DNA of 50,254 nucleotides from Thomasclavelia spiroformis (GTDB lineage: Bacteria; Bacillota_I; Bacilli_A; Erysipelotrichales; Coprobacillaceae). The stretch's first letter is position 1. Every line of letters starts with the position of its first letter. The stretch is from assembly GCA_016901755.1 (NCBI GenBank), contig JACJKV010000021.1, positions 1-50,254 of the forward strand. The letters are read 5' to 3'. A model generated the notes under the pieces. That model was not told where the DNA came from. It ran no database searches and saw nothing but the letters and a program-made list of their open reading frames with translations. Shown in pieces: positions 43,586-50,254 of the stretch. Both the position numbers and the translations under genes were made by a program.

Positions 43586-44511
43586 ATTTTTAATAATTGC
43601 TCTAAATCATAAGGCGTATTCTGATATACATAGTAATTTAACCAGTTTGAAAATAAGAGATAGGCATGACTGCGCCATTTTACCTGTATTTCATCATGAA
43701 TATCATTGTTCTTATAGTAGTTTTTAGGCATCACACAATCATCACCTTTAGCCAGATCACGTCGATACTCTTTATCTAAAGTATCAGGATCATATTCTGG
43801 ATGTCCTGTAACAAAAAATCTTGAACCATCTTTTTCGGCAATCAGATAAACCCCAGCTTCTTGAGAAGATGCTAAGATATCCAGACTGTCAATTTGATCG
43901 ATATCTTCTTTTCTCACGGCAGTATAGCGTGAATGAGGCGCATAAAACTGATAATCAAATCCTCTAAGAATTTTTCGCTTCATTTTTTTTGTATTGGTAT
44001 GATGTAAATATACACCCGTTAATTTTTCGTCTAATTCATATTTTTCGATACCATAATAATAGTATAAAGCTGCCTGAGATGCCCAACAGATGAAAAATGT
44101 TGAAAAAACATGGGTATCAGCCCATTCCATGATTTCACTGATTTCTTTCCAGTAATCAACATCTTCAAACTTCATTTTTTCTACTGGGGCCCCAGTAATG
44201 ATCAGACCATCATAATTGTTATTTTTAACTTCATTAAATGTTTTATAAAAAGCCAGTAAATGTTCTGGATCAGTATTTTTAGAATGATGAGTTTCCATGC
44301 ATAACCAGTCAACTTCTATTTGCAGTGGCGTATTAGAAAGCATTCTTAATAATTGTGTTTCCGTCACCACTTTAGTTGGCATAATATTTACAATAATCAA
44401 TTTTAAAGGTCTAATATCCTGAGTAATGGCTCTTGTTTCGTCCATGACGAAAATATTTTCATCCTGCAGTATCTTTCTTGCTGGTAAATCATTAGGTATT
44501 TTTATAGGCAT
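43567..44511 (-). CDS. metA: Homoserine O-acetyltransferase (MetA family)
   Basis: 314 aa. MetA activates homoserine for methionine synthesis. Nucleophile C142, K47, and the His/Glu pair in FVTGHPEYD (H237, E239) are present. E111 in TGAPVE matches the residue linked in this family to acetyl-CoA use, where Gly favours succinyl-CoA. The Cys motif reads ICWASQA instead of the usual ICWGAQA, a mild deviation. AAGGGAG precedes the ATG. It lies 16 bases after dgt, probably in the same transcript. Confidence 0.93.
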   Translation of the reverse strand: MPIKIPNDLPARKILQDENIFVMDETRAITQDIRPLKLIIVNIMPTKVVTETQLLRMLSNTPLQIEVDWLCMETHHSKNTDPEHLLAFYKTFNEVKNNNYDGLIITGAPVEKMKFEDVDYWKEISEIMEWADTHVFSTFFICWASQAALYYYYGIEKYELDEKLTGVYLHHTNTKKMKRKILRGFDYQFYAPHSRYTAVRKEDIDQIDSLDILASSQEAGVYLIAEKDGSRFFVTGHPEYDPDTLDKEYRRDLAKGDDCVMPKNYYKNNDIHDEIQVKWRSHAYLLFSNWLNYYVYQNTPYDLEQLLKIKTANR

Positions 44512-44527
44512 ATATACTTCTCCCTTC

Positions 44528-45772
44528 TTAAGAAAATGAAATCAGCTCATTAAAAATTTTTAATATATAAACATCTGACATTCCTGCCAGGTAATCAATA
44601 ATGCTTTTTGCCATTGCCTGTTCATTATGATCAAAATCATAAATAATATGATTGCCATAAATCGATTCTCTTTCAAAGCCTTCCATCAGACTGTATTTTT
44701 CCAGCCAGTGAATATATCCAGAAATTGTAACAGGATACTTGTCCTTATCCGCTTTTAACTCATCAATGACGTTTTTGTTATGAATTGAAGATAACTGTTT
44801 GTACTTATATAAAAAATCAAATATCGAATGTACGATTAGCTGTACATAATTGCTATGTATCTTCACACGATCAATCAGATAAATATTCTGATAATTGAAT
44901 TTCATGATTTCCTGCATGATTGCAAACGCTTCATCCGAAAGACAGATTCCACTTTCTGGTGAGGAATGACTGCACACATCTAAAATAAAATAATTGACGA
45001 TTGATCCATTATTGATGGCGTGAAACTGAAAAGAAGCTATACTATTGATTTTTTGCTTCAGTTCTTCAACTTTTTCCTCAGTTAGAATATGTAAACGAAT
45101 AGCATCTTCTATATCTCTGGCCAAATAAGCAATTTTATCTGACATTTTCACAACACATGCTTCCCAGGTATAGGGATCATACATCCCAGGATGACGGTAA
45201 TCTTTTAAAGAAATATAATTGTTACGTTTATGTATGGCTTTCTGATTCATCTCACCACAGTGTGAAATGATACCATCTCTGACGGCATAAGTCAGATTCA
45301 GATTATGTCTGATATGTTCATCATCTTCTAAAGTTTCTATTTCATCAACAAAATACAGACTGTTATTTTCATGCCAGAAAGGTGGTAAATCATACTTTTT
45401 ACATAATTCATCAATGATTTTTTCTCCACCATGACCAAATGGGGCATGTCCTAGATCATGACCTACAGCAATGGCTCGTGTTAATTCAGTATTTAATCCC
45501 AAATAATGAGCTATCGTATAACTGACAGAATCAACCAGGTTAACATGCTCACTGCGTGTACAGACATGATCATCTTCAACAGCAAAAAAAACCTGAGTTT
45601 TATGTTTAAGACGACGATAACCTAGAGAAAAAATAATACGATTATAATCACGGGAAAATTCCGTTCTTAAATCATTCTGTCTTTTATATAAAGCTTCCTG
45701 ACGTTTGATAGCTGATAAATAGTCAGGATTATTTTCATTCATTGCCACATTGCTGAAACTGTTTTTTGCCAT
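44528..45772 (-). CDS. dgt: dGTPase-like dNTP triphosphohydrolase (HD domain)
   Basis: 414 aa. These enzymes split dNTPs into deoxynucleoside and triphosphate. The HD metal site is readable: H76 (TRSEHVNLV), H105/D106 (VGHDLGHAPFGHGGE) and a later Asp (KIAYLARDIEDA). Length and the N-terminal RTEFSRDYNRIIFS block fit the dGTPase family. AAGGTGAT precedes the ATG. Upstream is a TATAAT without a strong -35. It probably leads an operon with metA. Confidence 0.92.
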   Translation of the reverse strand: MAKNSFSNVAMNENNPDYLSAIKRQEALYKRQNDLRTEFSRDYNRIIFSLGYRRLKHKTQVFFAVEDDHVCTRSEHVNLVDSVSYTIAHYLGLNTELTRAIAVGHDLGHAPFGHGGEKIIDELCKKYDLPPFWHENNSLYFVDEIETLEDDEHIRHNLNLTYAVRDGIISHCGEMNQKAIHKRNNYISLKDYRHPGMYDPYTWEACVVKMSDKIAYLARDIEDAIRLHILTEEKVEELKQKINSIASFQFHAINNGSIVNYFILDVCSHSSPESGICLSDEAFAIMQEIMKFNYQNIYLIDRVKIHSNYVQLIVHSIFDFLYKYKQLSSIHNKNVIDELKADKDKYPVTISGYIHWLEKYSLMEGFERESIYGNHIIYDFDHNEQAMAKSIIDYLAGMSDVYILKIFNELISFS

Positions 45773-45838
45773 ACGATCACCTTACTTTCATATTATATTA
45801 AAATCAGAAAAAAAGATAAAGCTAATCATTTTATTTTC

Positions 45839-47179
45839 TTATTCGATCAGCCGTTTCTTTTTATATCTTTCAAACCAGGCAAATGATACAATTCCTTTCA
45901 GAATACTCGAAAATGAAATTGCCCACCAGATACCATCCAGACCGAAAAAATCTGTTAAAACAAAAATAAATGGTATTCTCGCTAATGTAAATACGATTGA
46001 TACAAACGATGGTGGAAATGAATTACCTAATCCACTAAAGGCTCCTGCAGTAGTAATCTCACAAATCATAAAAATCTGGGAATAACCGATGATCGTCAGA
46101 TATCCAACACCAATCGGTAATACCTTGGCATCATTTAAAAACAGTCTAAAAATATGATCAGGATGTAAAATCAGTACCGCCATACAAATGGTTCCCCAGA
46201 TTACCGCGATCATCATCATTGTACGATAGCCTTTTTTTACACGATGTATTTTTTGTGCACCATAATTTTGAGCAATAAAAGAATTGATAGCTGCCTGGAA
46301 TCCATCGCCCATTCCCCAAGAAATCGATTCAATTTGGGTTCCAATTTTTTGTGCTGCAACAGCACCATCACCATACCCAGCAACAAATCTGGCAACAACC
46401 ATTGAACAAATTGAAAAAAGCATATTCTGTAAAGCCATAGGAAAACCGATTTTTAAAATATTAATATAGTAATCCGGATGATAAATCTTATTCAGTCGTA
46501 TTTTTTTTATGATATTATTATTTTTAAAAATAATCAATACAAAAACCATAGTAACGATCATTTGTGCCAGAACTGTTGCTACAGCAGCCCCTAATACATT
46601 TAATGCCGGGATAAAACCAAACCCAAAAATAAACAAAGGATCTAAAACGATATTAACTGCTAAACCAATACTGTTAGCAACAAAAGGTGTCTGACTGTCT
46701 CCTGTAGCAAAAAAAATACCAGTAATGATCTGATTTAAAAAATTAAAGATACATAATCCACAGCATACCCGCATATATCCAGTCGCACTGATAATCGTAT
46801 AATTGTTATTCAAATGAAAAAGTCCAACCAAAAATGGTGCCATGAAAACCATGATCAAAGCAAAAAACAAGGCAAATACAATGGCAATCTGAAAAGAAGC
46901 ACTTTCGTAAATAATAGTATTTTCGAAGTTATTTTCTCCAATCGAATGTCCAGTTTTCACCTGTCCGCCAATACGAGGCATCATCACCAGACCATTAGAA
47001 AGCCATGTAAACATTCCAGCCACCCCAATAGCGGCTACACTGTTAGCACCTAGTTTTCCAATCCATAACATATCGGTCATATTATAAGCCATTTGAATCA
47101 TGGCTGTTAGAACAATAGGAATTGTCAGTTTTGTAAGTACGGGAAGAATTCTTCCATTCAATAAATCTATCCTCTCCAT
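45839..47179 (-). CDS. MATE-family efflux transporter
   Basis: 446 aa with about twelve membrane segments in two MatE halves. It exports cationic drugs or metabolites, coupled to Na+ or H+. N-terminal signature: LTIPIVLTAMIQMAYNMTDMLWIG; the second half begins near MALQNMLFSI. The start is ATG 47179 (MERIDLL), six bases after AAGGTG; two in-frame ATGs upstream precede or abut that site. It follows the nagB terminator. The substrate is unknown. Confidence 0.9.
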   Translation of the reverse strand: MERIDLLNGRILPVLTKLTIPIVLTAMIQMAYNMTDMLWIGKLGANSVAAIGVAGMFTWLSNGLVMMPRIGGQVKTGHSIGENNFENTIIYESASFQIAIVFALFFALIMVFMAPFLVGLFHLNNNYTIISATGYMRVCCGLCIFNFLNQIITGIFFATGDSQTPFVANSIGLAVNIVLDPLFIFGFGFIPALNVLGAAVATVLAQMIVTMVFVLIIFKNNNIIKKIRLNKIYHPDYYINILKIGFPMALQNMLFSICSMVVARFVAGYGDGAVAAQKIGTQIESISWGMGDGFQAAINSFIAQNYGAQKIHRVKKGYRTMMMIAVIWGTICMAVLILHPDHIFRLFLNDAKVLPIGVGYLTIIGYSQIFMICEITTAGAFSGLGNSFPPSFVSIVFTLARIPFIFVLTDFFGLDGIWWAISFSSILKGIVSFAWFERYKKKRLIE

Positions 47180-47268
47180 TTTCATCACCTTACATATATT
47201 AACATATAATATCATTATTTTCATTTAAGCTAATAAAAAACTGCTTATCTTTAAACATTAACATAATC

Positions 47269-47299
47269 AAAAAGCCACCTCGAACAAAAACGAGATGGC
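47269..47299 (-). terminator. nagB terminator
   Basis: A 9-bp stem (GCCACCTCG 47274-47282 with 47291-47299, one wobble pair) is followed on the minus strand by five T. Confidence 0.85.
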
Positions 47300-47324
47300 A
47301 CATATAGTCATATCACTGTTTAGC

Positions 47325-48062
47325 TTAATATTCTTTATCTAACAGTTTTGCTGCAGCTTCATCAATGATAACTACAACATCATCATGATTCTGTAAAACG
47401 CTCGCAGGTAAGTCAGTTGTTACTGGTCCTTCAATTAAACCTTTCACTGCTTCCTGTTTGTTTTCTCCACATGCAATTAAGACAACTTTCTTTGCATTCA
47501 TGATATTCTGAATTCCCATTGAAATTGCCTGTGTAGGAACATCTTCAATCTTACCATCAAAGAATAATCTGGCGTTGTCTTCAATTGTACTTTGTTTCAG
47601 TTGAACAACATGAGTAACAGAATCAAAAGAAGTACCTGGTTCATTGAAACCGATATGACCGTTTGAACCAATACCTAAAAGTTGAATATCAATAGGATTT
47701 TCATCTAACATTTTATTATATTCAACACAATTAGCTTCAACATCACCATGTCCACTAGGCACATGAACATTTTTGGCATCGATATCAATTCCTGAAAATA
47801 AATTTTTAAACATAAAATAATGATAACTTTGAGGATGGTCATGTTCTAAACCAAAATATTCATCTAAATTATAAGATTTAATATTTTTGTATGATGTTCC
47901 ATTTTCTTTATGATCCTGTCTTAATATTTCATACATTCTTACTGGAGTTGAACCCGTTGCTAACCCTAAAACTGAATCTGGTTTTGTTTTTACCTGATCA
48001 ATAAATATTTTTGCTGCTTCCTGACTTGCTTCTTCATAATTTTTTACTTTGATAACTTTCAT
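47325..48062 (-). CDS. nagB: Glucosamine-6-phosphate deaminase
   Basis: 245 aa, typical NagB. It converts glucosamine 6-phosphate to fructose 6-phosphate and ammonia, the last step of amino-sugar use before glycolysis. Signatures: GLATGSTPVRMY, NLDEYFGL, and GIGSNGHIGFNEPG with the catalytic Asp/His/Glu region. The start is ATG 48062 after GGAGGG; the in-frame ATG 15 bases upstream precedes it. No nagA is adjacent. The promoter carries a NagR-type palindrome between -35 and -10. Confidence 0.95.
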   Translation of the reverse strand: MKVIKVKNYEEASQEAAKIFIDQVKTKPDSVLGLATGSTPVRMYEILRQDHKENGTSYKNIKSYNLDEYFGLEHDHPQSYHYFMFKNLFSGIDIDAKNVHVPSGHGDVEANCVEYNKMLDENPIDIQLLGIGSNGHIGFNEPGTSFDSVTHVVQLKQSTIEDNARLFFDGKIEDVPTQAISMGIQNIMNAKKVVLIACGENKQEAVKGLIEGPVTTDLPASVLQNHDDVVVIIDEAAAKLLDKEY

Positions 48063-48085
48063 AGTAACTCCCTCCATTCATTTTA

Positions 48086-48114
48086 ATTCTAACATGTCTA
48101 GACAACATAATCAA
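48086..48114 (-). promoter_or_regulatory. nagB promoter with a NagR/DasR-like operator
   Basis: Read on the minus strand: -35 TTGATT (48114-48109), 17-base spacer, -10 TAGAAT (48091-48086). The spacer contains the perfect palindrome TGTCTAGACA (48095-48104), close to operators of GntR-family amino-sugar repressors (core GTCTAGAC). Binding there would block RNA polymerase until amino-sugar phosphate is present. Confidence 0.65.
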
Positions 48115-48288
48115 TAGATTTGAGAATATAAAGCAAAAATAAAAAGCAGTATTCATAAAAAGAAGTAAAAAATGTGAAAACAATAATTATTGACAACTAC
48201 AACAAAAGTCTGGTCCTTTCATTAAAATCACTTTATTTTTCAAACAAAATAAGGTAAAATTATTCATATAATATGGAGGTAGATATTA

Positions 48289-50001
48289 ATGACAAAAATT
48301 AATGGTATTGCAGCATCCAATGGTATTGCAATTGCAAAAGCATATAAGCTAGTTATGCCTGATTTAACAGTAACTCAAGCAACTATTACTGATGTCGATG
48401 CAGAAATTGCAAATTTTAAAGCAGCTGTAGAACAAACAAGTAAAGATTTGGAAACAATCAAATCTGTCGCTGCTAAAAATTTATCAGATGATGAAGCAGC
48501 TGTATTTGATGCACATGCATTAATGCTTGGAGATCCAGAATTCCAAGGACAAATCGAAGCAAAAATTAAAGATGAAAAATTAAATGGTGGTGCCGCTATT
48601 GAAACAGTAGCAGCTACTATGTCAGCAATGTTTGAAAGCATTCCTGATGCATATTTCCAGGAAAGAGCTGCTGACGTTAAAGACGTATCTCGTCGTTTAC
48701 TGGCAAATTTCTTAGGTAAACCATTGCCTAATCCAACTTTAATTGATGAAGAAGTAGTTATTGTTGCTGACGATTTGACTCCTTCAGATACTGCTCAGCT
48801 GAATTCATTTGTAAAAGGATTCGCAACTAATATTGGTGGTAGAACTTCACATTCAGCAATCATGGCAAGATCGCTTGAAATTCCAGCAGTAGTTTCATGT
48901 AAAACTATTACTGAAGATGTTCAAGATGGTGATATGATTGCATTGGATGGTATTGATGGAACAGTAATCATTAATCCAGATGAAGAAACAGTCAAAGCTT
49001 ATGTAGCAAAACGTGATGCTTATCTGGCAGAAAAAGAAGAATTAAAGAAATTAGTTAACGAAAAAACAATAACTACTGATGGTCATCAGGTTGAATTAGT
49101 AGCTAATATCGGTGGTGCCGGAGATTTACCTGGAGCTCATGATAATGGTGCAGAAGGTGTTGGGTTATTCAGAACTGAATTCCTTTATATGGAATCTGCA
49201 GACTTACCAACAGAAGAAAGACAATTTGAAGTGTACAAAGAAGTACTGGAATCAATGAAAAATAAACCAGTAGTTGTTAGAACATTAGACATTGGTGGAG
49301 ATAAAAAAATCGAAGCTCTTCCACTACCTGAAGAAATGAACCCATTCTTAGGTGTTCGTGCAGTTCGTTTATGTTTCCAAAGAGAAGATGTTTTCAGAAC
49401 ACAATTAAGAGCCTTATTAAGAGCTTCTGTATATGGAAAATTAAGAATCATGTTCCCTATGATTGCTACATTACAGGAATTCAGAAAAGCTAAAGGAATC
49501 TTAATGGAAGAAAAAGAAAAACTTGTTGCAGAAGGAATTGAAGTTTCAGATGAAATTCAAGTAGGTATCATGATTGAAATTCCTGCAGCTGCAGTATTAG
49601 CTGATCAATTTGCAAAAGAAGTTGATTTCTTCTCAGTAGGAACAAATGACCTAGTACAATATACATTTGCTGCAGACAGAATGTCATCTGGTGTAAGCTA
49701 TCTGTATCAGCCATTCAATCCATCTATTTTAAGATTATTGAAACATGTTATTGATTCAGCACATGCTGAAGGAAAATGGGCTGGTATGTGTGGAGAAATG
49801 GCTGGTGAAGCTATTGCAGCTCCATTATTAATTGGTTTAGGATTAGATGAATTCTCAATGTCAGCTACATCAATCTTAGCTCAAAGAAGACTGATCAACA
49901 GTATTTCAAAATCTGAAATGGATAAATTAGTAGAAAAAGCATTAAATTGCTGTACAATGGATGAAGTAGTAGACTTAGTTAAAACTACAGTTAATATCTA
50001 A
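48289..50001 (+). CDS. ptsI: PTS enzyme I
   Basis: 570 aa, usual length. It takes phosphate from PEP and passes it to HPr for sugar uptake. The phosphorylated His is in [13 protein letters not shown] (near residue 189). PEP-binding blocks [19 protein letters not shown] and [11 protein letters not shown] are intact. GGAGGT precedes the ATG. ptsH is not upstream, unlike the common ptsHI order. Codon use is A/T-optimised, as expected for a highly expressed gene. Confidence 0.97.
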   Translation: MTKINGIAASNGIAIAKAYKLVMPDLTVTQATITDVDAEIANFKAAVEQTSKDLETIKSVAAKNLSDDEAAVFDAHALMLGDPEFQGQIEAKIKDEKLNGGAAIETVAATMSAMFESIPDAYFQERAADVKDVSRRLLANFLGKPLPNPTLIDEEVVIVADDLTPSDTAQLNSFVKGFATNIGGRTSHSAIMARSLEIPAVVSCKTITEDVQDGDMIALDGIDGTVIINPDEETVKAYVAKRDAYLAEKEELKKLVNEKTITTDGHQVELVANIGGAGDLPGAHDNGAEGVGLFRTEFLYMESADLPTEERQFEVYKEVLESMKNKPVVVRTLDIGGDKKIEALPLPEEMNPFLGVRAVRLCFQREDVFRTQLRALLRASVYGKLRIMFPMIATLQEFRKAKGILMEEKEKLVAEGIEVSDEIQVGIMIEIPAAAVLADQFAKEVDFFSVGTNDLVQYTFAADRMSSGVSYLYQPFNPSILRLLKHVIDSAHAEGKWAGMCGEMAGEAIAAPLLIGLGLDEFSMSATSILAQRRLINSISKSEMDKLVEKALNCCTMDEVVDLVKTTVNI

Positions 50002-50002
50002 T

Positions 50003-50038
50003 AAAAAAAAGAATGGTTCAAATCGAATCATTCTTTTT
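50003..50038 (+). terminator. ptsI terminator
   Basis: A 9-bp stem (GAATGGTTC 50011-50019 with 50025-50033, one wobble) is flanked by A and T runs. Confidence 0.85.
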
Positions 50039-50124
50039 ATATATAAAAAATCAACTAACAAAAAAACTATTATATAACAAAAATAGTCTTATTAATAATG
50101 ATAATAGAAATACATTTGTAAAAC

Positions 50125-50145
50125 TAAAAAAAGCCCCAAAAGGGC
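50125..50145 (-). terminator. Terminator of the 5S rRNA / rRNA operon
   Basis: The minus-strand hairpin GCCC-TTTTG-GGGC (50145-50133) is followed by eight-base T-rich sequence (50132-50125). Confidence 0.75.
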
Positions 50146-50152
50146 AAAAAAA

Positions 50153-50254
50153 GGAACTGGCAGCGTGCTATTTTCGCACAGTGTACTATCGTCGCCGCTA
50201 TGATGCTTAACTTCTGTGTTCGGTATGGGTACAGGTGTGTCCATCATGCCATTG
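50153..50254 (-). rRNA. rrf: 5S rRNA (partial, 5' end outside the window)
   Basis: Read on the minus strand, the conserved blocks ACACCTGTACCCATACCGAA, CACAGAAGTTAAGC and the 3' end CGCTGCCAGTTCC are those of bacterial 5S rRNA. About 102 of the usual 115 bases are inside the window. An rRNA operon therefore probably continues to the right, running towards ptsI. Confidence 0.93.

Noticed and set aside
48189-48194. TTGACA upstream of ptsI as its -35
   Set aside because: No -10 lies 16-18 bases downstream. The TATAAT closer to ptsI would start transcription within the ribosome site. The true ptsI promoter could not be decided.

Overview
The window is A+T-rich, densely packed bacterial chromosome of Firmicutes type: strong AGGAGG-type ribosome binding sites, TTGACA/TATAAT promoters, CcpA-like cre boxes, PTS enzyme I, and tRNA genes with encoded CCA. 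The gene mix (bile salt hydrolase, GH36 alpha-galactosidase, phospho-beta-glucosidase, glycogen enzymes, glucosamine-6-phosphate deaminase, PyrI, atypical phosphofructokinase) suggests an anaerobic gut bacterium, possibly of the Erysipelotrichia. That placement is inference from gene content only. Most genes are ordinary housekeeping or carbohydrate genes.

Layout. 1-84: 3' end of a probable IS110-type transposase. 298-7991: YigZ facing a minus-strand operon pulA-pth-mfd, then a divergent patatin-like lipase. 8437-18657, minus strand: glycogen and central carbon genes (glgP, glgB, HAD phosphatase, ppk1-pfk, GH1 phospho-beta-glucosidase). 18740-22401: a Y-family polymerase/YolD pair and a divergent ABC exporter. 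22402-22686 has no gene but holds a CcpA-type promoter, several hairpins and a possible small RNA. 22687-28369: an unknown helical protein, a short ferredoxin, a histidine phosphatase, a PurF paralogue lacking its glutaminase cysteine, an esterase, pyrBI and tRNA-Thr. 28402-33202: bile salt hydrolase, alpha-galactosidase, a lone BrxF-like P-loop ATPase and a trigger factor without its ribosome-binding domain. 33307-35912: a three-gene ABC operon of FtsX/BceB type. 36142-43515: glycerate kinase, EamA transporter, cold shock protein, NlpC/P60-like lipoprotein, Tex, Nudix, PepV and tRNA-Leu. 43567-50001: metA, dgt, a MATE exporter, nagB and ptsI. The right edge cuts a minus-strand 5S rRNA gene.

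How it fits together. PulA, GlgB and GlgP can branch, debranch and phosphorolyse intracellular alpha-glucan; no glgC or glgA lies in the window. Aga and BglA feed hexoses to Pfk, NagB feeds amino-sugar carbon, and PtsI energises PTS uptake. Catabolite control is visible as cre-like boxes at 12.99-13.04 kb, 22.49 kb and 31.75 kb, and nagB has a NagR-type operator between its -35 and -10. Terminators are often built over stop codons, and convergent pairs share one hairpin.

The least conventional items are the CcpA-type promoter with its own terminator at 22.42-22.51 kb, the structured region beside it, the PurF-like protein, the lone BrxF-like ATPase and the truncated trigger factor. No complete new multi-gene system could be demonstrated.
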